The position numbers and the translations under genes were made by a program. DNA of 64,000 bases from Actinospica robiniae DSM 44927 (GTDB lineage Bacteria; Actinomycetota; Actinomycetes; Streptomycetales; Catenulisporaceae). The stretch's first letter is position 1. The number at the start of each line of letters is the position of its first letter. Where the stretch lies: NCBI RefSeq assembly GCF_000504285.1, contig NZ_KI632511.1:3469372-3533371 (forward strand), given 5' to 3'. The notes beneath the pieces are model-generated. The model ran no database searches and was not told the DNA's origin. It saw only the letters and a list, made by a program, of their open reading frames with translations. Below, in pieces: positions 43,466 through 52,333 of this stretch.

Positions 43466-46400
43466 CCGAGATATCGCCCGGCACGCCCGCGACACAGGCG
43501 CGCAAGGCGCTCGCTGCTCAACGCCTCGCCCGTCGCGCGGCGAAGCGCACGATCGGCACGCGTTCGCCTGACGGTCCGGTGCCGGTGTCGTTCGCCCAGG
43601 AGCGGCTGTGGTTCCTCGACCGCCACACGGCGGCAGGCACGGCGTACACGATTCCGTTCGTGCGCCGAATCCGTGGCGCCGTCGATGCGGAAGCGCTGGC
43701 GGCAGCTCTGACCGCGGCCGCGGCCCGGCACGTGCCGCTACGCACCCGGTTCACCGAGGACGACGAGGGCCGTCCGCTCGCCACGATCGACGAGGACGCC
43801 CGGTTCCCGCTGGAAACCGCGACGGCCGCCGGGCCGGACGACGCGCGTCAACAGGTGGACGAGTTCCTGGGCCGCGGATTCGACCTCGCCGCCGGTCCGG
43901 TCGCCCACGCGCTGCTCATCCGGCTCGACGAGGACGACCACGTCCTGGCTCTCGCCGTCCACCACATCGCCGCCGACGGCTGGTCCATGAGCATCCTGTG
44001 GCGCGACATCGTGGCCAGCCATGCCGGACGCACGCCACCCGATCCGCCCGTCCGCTATGACGACTTCGCCGCGTGGCAGCGAGGGCTAGAGCCCGGCTCC
44101 GACCTGCCGTACTGGCGGTCGCAGCTCGCCGGGGTCAGCCCGCTCGAGCTGCCTACGGACCGGCCGCGGCCGCCCGAGCAGACGCACCGCGGTGCCGCCT
44201 TCGACTTCACCGTCGATCCCGTCACGACGGTCGGGCTCTCGGGCGTGAGCCGGGACCACGGCGCAACGCTCTACATGACGCTGCTCGCCGCGTTCGCCCT
44301 CGTCCTCGGCCGGGCCTCGGGCCGCGACGACGTCACCGTCGGCTCGCCGGTGGCCGGGCGAGCCCTGCCGGAACTCGACGGCCTCATCGGATGCTTCGTC
44401 AATGTGTTGGCAATGCGTGCGGACCTCGGCGGCGACCCCACATTCGCCGAACTGCTGCTGCGGGTACGTGACACCGCCCTCGACGCCTACACCCATCAAG
44501 ATCTGCCCTTCGAACGCTTAGTCGCCGAGCTCAAAGTGCCGCGCGACCTTTCCCGCTCGCCGATATTCCAGGCCTTGTTCTCCATGGCCAACTACGCCGA
44601 TCCGTCGGCGGACGACGCGGCCGGGGACACGCTGCGGGTCGAGGGGTTCGCGCCCGGATCCTGGGCCACCCGCTACGACCTCGAGTTGTACGCCGCCGCA
44701 GACGACGCCGACGGGCTCATCGCCTCGTTCGTCTACAACACCGATCTGTTCGACGCGCAGACCATCGAGCGCATCGCCCGCCGTTTCGCTGACGTCTTAC
44801 GCGCCGTAGCCGCCGACCCGACCTCCGCGCTGTCCTCGCTTGGGCTTCCCGGCGAGGAGGAGCGTCGGCTGACGGTGGAGGGCTGGAACCAGACGGCAAC
44901 GCCGTTCCCCGACACCACCACCGCCACCGTGCACGGACTCTTCGAAGCCCAAGCCACGCGCACTCCCGAAGCCGCGGCGGTCACCTTCGCCGGCCAGAGC
45001 CTGACCTACGCCGAACTCGACGCCCGCGCGGAAGCGGTCGCCGGAATGCTGCGCGGTCGGGGCATCAGACACGGCGACGTCGTCGCCGTGTGCGCACACC
45101 GGTCTTTCGAACTCGTCGTCGCGCTCCTCGGCGTACTCAAATCAGGAGCCGCATACCTTCCGCTGGATCCGGACTACCCCGCGCAGCGACTCGCGTCGAT
45201 GGCCGAGGACTGCGCCGCGCGCGTACTGCTGGCCCAGCGCTCTCTCGAGTCGATACCCGATGTAGCGGGGGCCCAGATCGTCACCCTCGAAGACCTCCCG
45301 CACCGCGTCGAATCCGCCGAGACCGCCGACCCCGTCACCCCGCCCTCGGCCCAGGACATCGCGTACGTCATCTTCACCTCCGGCTCCACCGGCAAGCCCA
45401 AGGGCGTGGCCAACACCCATCGCGGCGTCGTCAACCGGCTGCGCTGGATGCAGGCCGAGTTCGGGCTGGACCACAGCGACGCCGTGCTGCAGAAGACGCC
45501 GGCCGGGTTCGACGTATCGGTCTGGGAGTTCTTCTGGCCGCTGATCGTCGGCGCACGCCTCGTCCTGGCCGAGCCGGGCGGCCACAAGGACGCCGAGTAC
45601 ATGCGTACCCTGATCAACTCGGAACGCATCACGACCGCACACTTCGTGCCGACCATGCTCGGGATGTTCCTGGCCGACGAGCAGGCACCCCCGTGCCCGA
45701 CGCTCAGCCGGATCATCTGCTCCGGCGAGGAGCTCCCCGTGGATCTGGCGACGCGGTGTCTCCGGCTACAGCCGGGCAGTTCCCTCGCCAACCTCTACGG
45801 CCCCACGGAGGCCGCGATCGACGTCTCCGCTTGGCACTGCCGCGCGCAGGACCTGGCGGGTGCGGCGCGGGTACCCATCGGCGCGCCGATCGCCAACACC
45901 CGGCTCTACGTGCTCGACGACGCGATGCGCTCCGCGGGCATCGCAGTGCCCGGAGAGCTGTACATCGGCGGTGCGCAGGTGGCGCTCGGCTACCTCGGCC
46001 GCCCGAGGTTGACCGCCGAGCGGTTCGTGCCGGACCCGTTCGGGCCGCCGGGTGCCCGCCTGTACCGAACCGGGGACCGCGCGCGCTGGCGGCCGGACGG
46101 GACGATCGAGTTCCTGGGCCGGCTCGATCACCAGATCAAGCTGCGCGGCATGCGGATCGAGCTCGGCGAGATCGAGACGGCACTCCGCGCGCAACCCGGC
46201 ATCACCGATGCGGTCGTGGTCGTGCGCGAGGATCAGCCCGGTGATCAGCGCCTGGTCGGCTACGTCGTGGGCGCGGAGCCGGATCGCGCGGCACTGCGCC
46301 GGACCCTGCCCGACTACATGGTGCCGACGGCATGTGTCGTACTCGACGCCCTTCCACTGTCGACGAACGGGAAACTCGACCGCGCAACGCTGCCCGCACC

Positions 46401-48885
46401 AGCGCTCACGCTCGCCCGCGACGCCGCGGCACCGGTGATCGCTCCGTCCACCGCGACGGAAGTGCTGGTGGCCGAGATATGGCGGGAAGTGCTCGGCATC
46501 GCAGAGCTCGGCGTCGACGACGACTTCTTCGATCTCGGCGGCCACTCGCTCACCGCGACCCGCGTCATCGCCAAGCTCCGCAAGTCTGGCGGCGCCGGCG
46601 TGAGCGTGATGGATCTGTTCAAGCACCCGACCGTGCGAGGCATCGCAGGGCTCATTGACACGCCCGCCGCCGACCGCGCGCCACGAGGACTTCTGCACCA
46701 GCTCACACCACCGCGTTCGACCACGCCGGAACTGACGCTGGTATGCGTGCCCTACGGCGGCGGCAGCGCGGTGGTCTACCAGCCGCTGGCCGACGCGCTT
46801 CCCACAACGCATGCGCTGTGGGCGCTCGCCATCCCGGGGCACGACGTCGGCCTCGACGAGCAGCGACTGCCGTTCGACGAGCTCGCGGGCCGCTGCGTCG
46901 CCGAGATCCGGGAGAAGGTGTCCGGGCCGATCGCGGTATACGGGCACTGCGGTGTGGGTTCGGCGCTGGCCGTCGAAGTGGCCAGGCGGCTCGAGGCCGA
47001 GGGCCGCACCCTCGAGGCGGTCTACATCGGGGCGATCTTCCCGTTCGCCAAGCCCCGGCGCGGACCGTTGGCCGCTCTGGCCGGCGCCGCCCGGATGGAA
47101 CGCCTGCGCAGCGATCGCGGGTACATCAACTGGCTGACCTCTATGGGTGTCAGCATGGGCGACCTCGACCCCGAGCAGGCCATCCGGATCGTGCGCACCA
47201 TGCGCCAGGACTCCGAAGCCGCCGAGCAGTACTTCACCGACCTGTTCGACTCCGGCGACGCCCGGCTCAAGGCCCGGATCGTCACCGTGGCCGGAGAGCA
47301 GGACCCTTCGACCGAGTACTACCAGGAGCGGTACCGCGAGTGGCATCAGCTCACTGATTGCTCGTCGGTCGTGGTGCTGCGCGAGGCAGGGCACTTCTTC
47401 CTCAAGTACCGCGCAACGGAACTCGCGCGGATCGTGACGACCGTGCACCGCGACGAGATGGAAGCGGAGCTCCCCCGCGACGACGAACAGGACCGGCCGA
47501 CCTGGTGGTGGCACGCGACGTCGCGCAGCCCGGTCCCCGTCTCGCCGCCCGGTCCGCAGCCGAGCATGCGCAGGTTCCTGGCCGTGGCCGCTGGCCAGCT
47601 GGTCTCGATGACGGGATCGGCGCTGACCGAGTTCGCGGTGCCGCTCTGGATCTACCTGACCAGCCACTCCCTCGCGCACTTCGCTCTGTTCTCGGTCGTC
47701 GCCCTGGTCCCGGGCATGGTGGTCGCACCGCTGGCCGGAGCCGTGGTGGACCGATTCGACCGGCGCCGCGTCATGCTCGCCGGCGACGCCGCGGCAGCCG
47801 CGACCCAGCTGCTGTTCGGACTGCTGCTATGGACCGGGCATCTGCAGGTGTGGCAGATCTATCCGCTCCTCGCCGTGCTCTCACTCGCACTCACCTTCCA
47901 GCGCCTGGCCTACGGCTCGGCCGTCGCGCAGCTGGTGCCCAAGCGCTATCTGGGGCACGCCAACGGAATCGTCCAACTGACTCAGGGCACTGCGAGTTTG
48001 CTCGTCCCCCTCGTCGCCGTCGGCGTCATGGCGGCGATCGGCCTGTCCGGAATCCTGGCTCTGGACATCGCCAGCTACGCCATCGCAATCGTCAGTGTCC
48101 TGCTGGTCCGGTTCCCAAAGACGATGGCGTGGCGCAGGCACGAGTCGCTGGCGGCCGAGATCGCCGGCGGGTTCCGGTACTCCTGGGGCAACCGGGACTT
48201 CCGCCGCATGCTCGGATTCTTCGCCGTGCTCAACGTCTTCCTCTCCCCCCTGTTCCTGCTGATCTCGCCGCTGGTCCTCTCCTTCGCACGCCTCGGCGAC
48301 GTGGCCCGGGTCTCCTTCGCCGGCGGCCTCGGAGTATTCCTCGGCGGCCTCGCGATGACGGCCTGGGGCGGCCCGAGCCACCAGCGGATGCGCGCGGTCC
48401 TGATCGCGACGCTGGCCCTTGCAGGCTTCTGTCTACTCACCGGACTCCGCCCGAACCTCTTCGTCATCGCCGTCGGCGCGTTCGGCATGTCGATGTGCCT
48501 GACGCTGCTCAACGGCGTGTACTTCGCGCTCATCCAAGTCAAGGTGCCACAGCGGTTCCACGGCCGTGTCTTCGCCCTCAATACCCTGATCGCTTGGTCC
48601 ACTCTCCCACTGGGCTTCGGCGTAGTCGCGCCGCTGGGCTCGCGCCTCGCCGCACCGCTGCTCGCGCCCGGCGGAGCGCTGGCCTCCACCGTGGGAGCGG
48701 TGATCGGGACCGGCCCGGGCCGCGGCATCGGGCTGCTGTACGTCACGTTCGCAATCATCATCGCGGCCTGGACCGCCACCGCCCTACGCAGTCCGCTCGC
48801 CACCTTCGACGACCGCGTCCCGGACGCCGAGCCCGACGACTTGATCGGTCTCGCCCTACTACGAACTGATGATCAGCCGAGTTGA
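43462..48885 (+). CDS. NRPS terminal module fused to MFS exporter, C-A(Ser)-PCP-TE-MFS
   Basis: An 1807-residue fusion. C domain with H167-HIAADG; A domain with D684 in GFDVSVWEF and pocket DVWHISLID(K), a serine code; PCP S1029; a thioesterase (about 1090-1335) whose nucleophile elbow is GHCGVG, with Cys1163 in place of Ser, acid in AGEQDPSTEYY and His in REAGHFFLKY; then a 12-helix-like major facilitator domain (about 1370-1780; VDRFDRRRVMLAGD between helices 2 and 3). The exporter fused to the release domain suggests that product release and export are coupled at the membrane. The last codons (TDDQPS and the stop) lie inside repeat element 2. Confidence 0.93.
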   Translation: MTEISPGTPATQARKALAAQRLARRAAKRTIGTRSPDGPVPVSFAQERLWFLDRHTAAGTAYTIPFVRRIRGAVDAEALAAALTAAAARHVPLRTRFTEDDEGRPLATIDEDARFPLETATAAGPDDARQQVDEFLGRGFDLAAGPVAHALLIRLDEDDHVLALAVHHIAADGWSMSILWRDIVASHAGRTPPDPPVRYDDFAAWQRGLEPGSDLPYWRSQLAGVSPLELPTDRPRPPEQTHRGAAFDFTVDPVTTVGLSGVSRDHGATLYMTLLAAFALVLGRASGRDDVTVGSPVAGRALPELDGLIGCFVNVLAMRADLGGDPTFAELLLRVRDTALDAYTHQDLPFERLVAELKVPRDLSRSPIFQALFSMANYADPSADDAAGDTLRVEGFAPGSWATRYDLELYAAADDADGLIASFVYNTDLFDAQTIERIARRFADVLRAVAADPTSALSSLGLPGEEERRLTVEGWNQTATPFPDTTTATVHGLFEAQATRTPEAAAVTFAGQSLTYAELDARAEAVAGMLRGRGIRHGDVVAVCAHRSFELVVALLGVLKSGAAYLPLDPDYPAQRLASMAEDCAARVLLAQRSLESIPDVAGAQIVTLEDLPHRVESAETADPVTPPSAQDIAYVIFTSGSTGKPKGVANTHRGVVNRLRWMQAEFGLDHSDAVLQKTPAGFDVSVWEFFWPLIVGARLVLAEPGGHKDAEYMRTLINSERITTAHFVPTMLGMFLADEQAPPCPTLSRIICSGEELPVDLATRCLRLQPGSSLANLYGPTEAAIDVSAWHCRAQDLAGAARVPIGAPIANTRLYVLDDAMRSAGIAVPGELYIGGAQVALGYLGRPRLTAERFVPDPFGPPGARLYRTGDRARWRPDGTIEFLGRLDHQIKLRGMRIELGEIETALRAQPGITDAVVVVREDQPGDQRLVGYVVGAEPDRAALRRTLPDYMVPTACVVLDALPLSTNGKLDRATLPAPALTLARDAAAPVIAPSTATEVLVAEIWREVLGIAELGVDDDFFDLGGHSLTATRVIAKLRKSGGAGVSVMDLFKHPTVRGIAGLIDTPAADRAPRGLLHQLTPPRSTTPELTLVCVPYGGGSAVVYQPLADALPTTHALWALAIPGHDVGLDEQRLPFDELAGRCVAEIREKVSGPIAVYGHCGVGSALAVEVARRLEAEGRTLEAVYIGAIFPFAKPRRGPLAALAGAARMERLRSDRGYINWLTSMGVSMGDLDPEQAIRIVRTMRQDSEAAEQYFTDLFDSGDARLKARIVTVAGEQDPSTEYYQERYREWHQLTDCSSVVVLREAGHFFLKYRATELARIVTTVHRDEMEAELPRDDEQDRPTWWWHATSRSPVPVSPPGPQPSMRRFLAVAAGQLVSMTGSALTEFAVPLWIYLTSHSLAHFALFSVVALVPGMVVAPLAGAVVDRFDRRRVMLAGDAAAAATQLLFGLLLWTGHLQVWQIYPLLAVLSLALTFQRLAYGSAVAQLVPKRYLGHANGIVQLTQGTASLLVPLVAVGVMAAIGLSGILALDIASYAIAIVSVLLVRFPKTMAWRRHESLAAEIAGGFRYSWGNRDFRRMLGFFAVLNVFLSPLFLLISPLVLSFARLGDVARVSFAGGLGVFLGGLAMTAWGGPSHQRMRAVLIATLALAGFCLLTGLRPNLFVIAVGAFGMSMCLTLLNGVYFALIQVKVPQRFHGRVFALNTLIAWSTLPLGFGVVAPLGSRLAAPLLAPGGALASTVGAVIGTGPGRGIGLLYVTFAIIIAAWTATALRSPLATFDDRVPDAEPDDLIGLALLRTDDQPS

Positions 48886-49043
48886 TAGGGCGGCGTAGTG
48901 GCCTTCGGTTGGGCGGGGCGGGCTGCGGTTTCAAGATCTCGCCTCCGGCGCGGGCCCTTCCCTCAGAGAGAGTGCCGGGGCTGCGTTGGTGCCGGCGTGG
49001 CGGGGCGGGCTGGGGTTCGGGGTGGTCAGGTGCCGGGGGCGTG

Positions 49044-49192
49044 CTCTCTCCTCGGCCGGTCCCCGGAGGCAATCAGGAACCTGCCGGGAGGTCAAGCGGC
49101 GGTGGCTTCCGCTCATGCTCGATCTTGCATCGCGCCGCTTGACCTCCCGGCAGAACCCTGATCGGGCTTCGCCTGCCCGACCGAGGAGAGAG
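49044..49192 (+). repeat. 149-nt hairpin module C
   Basis: Same length and orientation as module A: outer strand with TCCCCGGAGGCAATCAGG, inner strand with CCTGATCGGGCTTCGCC, and stem ends CTCTCTCCTCGG/CCGAGGAGAGAG. One T-to-C change in the left stem (CTCGGCCGG) is not compensated. The loop differs from A (CTTCCGCTCATGCTCGATC), so loops drift while stems are kept. Confidence 0.85.
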
Positions 49193-49825
49193 CCCACCCC
49201 CTGAGGGTCCAGTGCGAGCTGCGCTCGGGCCGGATCCCGTTCCGGGCCCAGCCGCGCTCGACGCGGAAGGATCCTGCAACGCCGTTCCAGACCGCCGTCT
49301 TCTTCTCTACTACTTCAACGCCGGGGAACGCGCCCGAGTGCCCGGAAATCTCCATAAATTTTACCTATCCAGCAAAGGCCGGATAAACGGTTTTTGTCGG
49401 TGGTGGCATCTAGCATGGAAGAGTACGAGGGTCGGGGCTTGTGACGTGAGGGTGGTGGACGGGGTGGCTGGGCAGGTGGGGCCGAAAGCGGTGCAGGATT
49501 TCCCCTTGGCGTTCGACCGAGTCCCGCGATCCTGCGCATTGGGTGAGCATCGGATGGATCGCACCGGGGGCGATGCAGAATTCATCCCGATCAGGCGCGG
49601 GCCAGCCTGCGGGATTCTGCCGCGAGATCTGGGATCGGGGTCGATCGCAACAGGGCGATGCCGGATTTCACATCACGCGCGACCGAGCCGCCAACCTCTT
49701 CGCGCGGATCGAGGACCGGGCTGCTCGGATCAGGGCGATGCAGAATCCTTCCGCACCGAGCGCGGCCGGGCCCCGGGACGGGACTAGGCCTGAGTGCAGC
49801 TCGCACCAGACCCTCAGGGGGTGGG

Positions 49826-49974
49826 CTCTCTCCTCGGTCGGGCAGGCGAAGCCCGATCAGGGTTCTGCCGGGAGGTCAAGCGGCGCGATGCACAATCGAC
49901 CACCAGCACAAACCACCGCCGCTTGACCTCCCGGCAGGTTCCTGATTGCCTCCGGGGACCGACCGAGGAGAGAG
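49826..49974 (-). repeat. 149-nt hairpin module D
   Basis: Inverted like module B, same 149-nt length and the same asymmetric internal segments. Loop sequence diverges (GTTTGTGCTGGTGGTCG on the minus strand) while both stem blocks are intact. Confidence 0.85.
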
Positions 49975-50202
49975 CACACCCCCGCAACCCCACCATCCCG
50001 AACCCCAGCCCGCCCGACCACCCCAGCACCCCACAGACTCCGGCATCTCTCTCCGAGGGAAGGGCCCGCCAGCGGCAGCTTTTGATCTTGAAACCCCAGC
50101 CCACCCTGCCAACGCAACGGGTGGGCGGGTGGTCAGATAAAACGGGCGACGCGAAGCGGTCACCCCCACCACAACGCTCACCCAGCCGATCATCAATCCG
50201 CT

Positions 50203-51564
50203 CTAGTGAAGGCCGAGGCTGAGCGCGGCGGAAACGATGGTGGCCTCCAGGCGGTAGAGCATGCGGGACATGGTGGCGGCGGGTACGACGCGAGTGTCGG
50301 CGATCATAGAGAGGCGAAGGTCGCCGACGGTGTCGAGGACGTCGAGCGCCAGAGTCAGATTCAACCGGCGGTCGTACGCCGCGGGCCAGGTCAATCGGGT
50401 ACGGCTCGCATCGGCCGCGAGTGAGCGGGCGGTCGGGGCCGTGGATGGGCTCACGGGGCGCGGCCGACGGCGGTCGTTGTACCAGACGGTGCGGTCGATC
50501 TGCGTCCCGCGCGCGGCTTCGGCCTCTGCGACGGCGCGGTCCATTTCGCGCTTGTCGTAGTGACCGTTCCGGTAGGCGCGCAGCGAAGCTTGTGCCACTG
50601 CGGGCAGGAGCCGGGAGAAGTCGGGATCGCCGCAGTCGATACCGAGCAGGGTCTCGCGGGCCATCGCGCATACGGCGTCCTGGGTGCCGGGGAGCGTGCG
50701 GTTGCCGGCCGTGGCCATGATCAGCAGCTGCGACGTCCCCGATTCGGCGGCGAGCGCCTCGGCGAATCCGGCCAACAACACCACTGCCGAGCCCACCCCG
50801 GTTTCCGCGCCCAGGTGAGTTGCCGCGCGTCCGAGTGCGCGTGAGCGCAGCACCGCCTCACGAAATGCTGGACCGTCCACAGGCCGTGGCTCGTCGCGAA
50901 AGACGCGCTCCGGGGCATCGGCCAGCACAGAACTGGCGTGGGCGCATGCCTGTCGGCTTCGGCGAAGGGCCTGCTCGGACTGCTCGTACGCGGCGACTTC
51001 GCGCGGCTGGAGGGTGCCGGGCCGCTCGACCCGTTCGTGCCCCGCGAGCAGGTTGGCGAACGCCTCACTCACCAGGCCCGCGGCCCATCCGTCGACCGCG
51101 GTGTGCGCGAGCGTGAACACGACGCGGGCCACGTCCTCGCCGACCATGACCCATCCGATCCGGATCGGCCATTGCGTGGCGCAATCGAAGGCGTGGCCGC
51201 GCATCTCCGCTTGTAAGGCCTCTACGTGATTCGCCACGTCGTCCGTCGTGCATCGCGAGATCGAGGTGTGAATACAGCCAGTCGCGTCCAGGACTTGATC
51301 GAGCCCTGCACCGCTCGGAATCAGGCGCGTGCGCAGGCTTTCGCAGGCCACGACGAGGCTCGCTCCTGCACGTTCGGCCGCCGCACGGCTGGTTCCGGGC
51401 GGGACGGCCTGCGACCAGGCGATGTTGAACAGGTGGTGGTCCGGTGCCAGCTCCTGGAACGCCTGCCACATCGCGTACTGCGCCCAGGTCGCCGCCACTG
51501 CCGTCCCGCCGCCCCGGCCGCCGCCGGCATCCACCAGGATCCCGGCGACCTCGACCTCGTGCAT
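50203..51564 (-). CDS. Stand-alone condensation-domain-like acyltransferase
   Basis: A 453-residue protein with the fold signature of NRPS condensation domains: FTLAHTAVDGWAAG holds H154 and D158 of HHxxxDG, but the first His is replaced by Ala. The latch/floor region (SGTSQLLIMATAGNRTL, then a Cys/Gly-rich stretch) also resembles the family. No carrier or A domain is attached. ATG has GGAG upstream. It is the last gene of the sugar-uptake operon (13 bases after gntR) and its stop lies 6 bases from repeat element 2. It may acylate a small molecule or act on the NRPS product. Confidence 0.65.
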   Translation of the reverse strand: MHEVEVAGILVDAGGGRGGGTAVAATWAQYAMWQAFQELAPDHHLFNIAWSQAVPPGTSRAAAERAGASLVVACESLRTRLIPSGAGLDQVLDATGCIHTSISRCTTDDVANHVEALQAEMRGHAFDCATQWPIRIGWVMVGEDVARVVFTLAHTAVDGWAAGLVSEAFANLLAGHERVERPGTLQPREVAAYEQSEQALRRSRQACAHASSVLADAPERVFRDEPRPVDGPAFREAVLRSRALGRAATHLGAETGVGSAVVLLAGFAEALAAESGTSQLLIMATAGNRTLPGTQDAVCAMARETLLGIDCGDPDFSRLLPAVAQASLRAYRNGHYDKREMDRAVAEAEAARGTQIDRTVWYNDRRRPRPVSPSTAPTARSLAADASRTRLTWPAAYDRRLNLTLALDVLDTVGDLRLSMIADTRVVPAATMSRMLYRLEATIVSAALSLGLH

Positions 51565-51577
51565 CGGATCGGACTCC

Positions 51578-52333
51578 TCAGCCCGACGTCTGGTCGAAGC
51601 GGAGCCGCGAGGTGATCCGGTACCGGTCGCCGCGGTAGACGGATTCGACGAACTCGACGATCCGGCCCGCGGCGTCCTGCGTGGTGCGCTGCACCTGGAG
51701 CAGCGGGAAGAACGCCGGGACCTCGAGCAGTTCGGCCTGCTCGGGGTTCGCCACCGTCGGCTCCATGGTCTGCAGCGCCTCGGCGACCACGATGCCGAAG
51801 CGCTCGCGCAGCAGCTGGTAGAAGTTGCCGGATTCCATGTCCTGCGGACGCAGCCCGGTCACCAGTGCCGCCGGCAGTTCGAGGCGCTCGATCGCGATCG
51901 GCTCGTCCTCCACCAGCCGGACCCGCACGATCCGGGTGATCTGCTCGCCCGGCGCGAGGGCGAGGCGCAGTGCCCGGGCCGGGCCGGCCGCCGCGGTGGC
52001 GAAGCTGACGGTGCGGCTGGTCCATGAGCCTTCGGCCGGCGGGACGCCGCGGCCCTCCGAGGTGGTCGACAGCTCCTGGGTCACCTTGTGCGGACTGGTG
52101 AACGTGCCCCGCCCGGGCTGACGCACGAGCAGGCCCGACTGGGTCAGATCCTGGATCGCGGCCCGGACCGTGGGGCGCGAGACCCCGAGTTGCTCAGCCA
52201 GTTCGCGCTCGGGCGGCAGGCCCCGGCCGGGCCCGTAGTCCGCGATGACCGCGAGGATGTGGTCGCGCACCAGGTCGCGCTTCGCCGAGGTGGCCCGGCG
52301 GGTGGTGCCGTTGGTCTTGGCCTCGCCGCTCAC
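51578..52333 (-). CDS. GntR family regulator (HutC subfamily) of the GH20/ABC operon
   Basis: A 251-residue regulator: winged helix PPERELAEQLGVSRPTVRAA with RQPGRGTFTSP, then a UTRA effector domain (ESGNFYQLLRERFGIVVAEA; SVYRGDRYRITSRLRFDQTS at the end). The GTG start overlaps the GH20 stop (GTGA). It is very close in sequence to the regulator at 58967, with long identical runs in the UTRA domain. By analogy with DasR-type regulators it probably senses an amino-sugar phosphate or similar ligand and controls this operon. Confidence 0.9.
   Translation of the reverse strand: MSGEAKTNGTTRRATSAKRDLVRDHILAVIADYGPGRGLPPERELAEQLGVSRPTVRAAIQDLTQSGLLVRQPGRGTFTSPHKVTQELSTTSEGRGVPPAEGSWTSRTVSFATAAAGPARALRLALAPGEQITRIVRVRLVEDEPIAIERLELPAALVTGLRPQDMESGNFYQLLRERFGIVVAEALQTMEPTVANPEQAELLEVPAFFPLLQVQRTTQDAAGRIVEFVESVYRGDRYRITSRLRFDQTSG

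Larger units (their letters stand above)
48866..50196. repeat. Composite palindromic repeat element 2 (about 1.33 kb)
   Basis: Inverted copy of the element at 14155-15571. The left end CTGATGATCAGCCGA (48866-48880) and right end CCAGCCGATCATCAA (50182-50196) form the terminal inverted repeat. Order left to right: arm like the right arm of element 1, GGGCCCTTCCCT segment, hairpin module C, AT-richer core with a small hairpin (49369-49384), degenerate GATGCAG-type words, module D, inverted GGGCCCTTCCCT segment and an outer arm like the left arm of element 1. It fills the gap between the convergent NRPS-MFS gene and the condensation-like gene, whose stop is 6 bases past the element. No protein is encoded. 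Confidence 0.85.
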
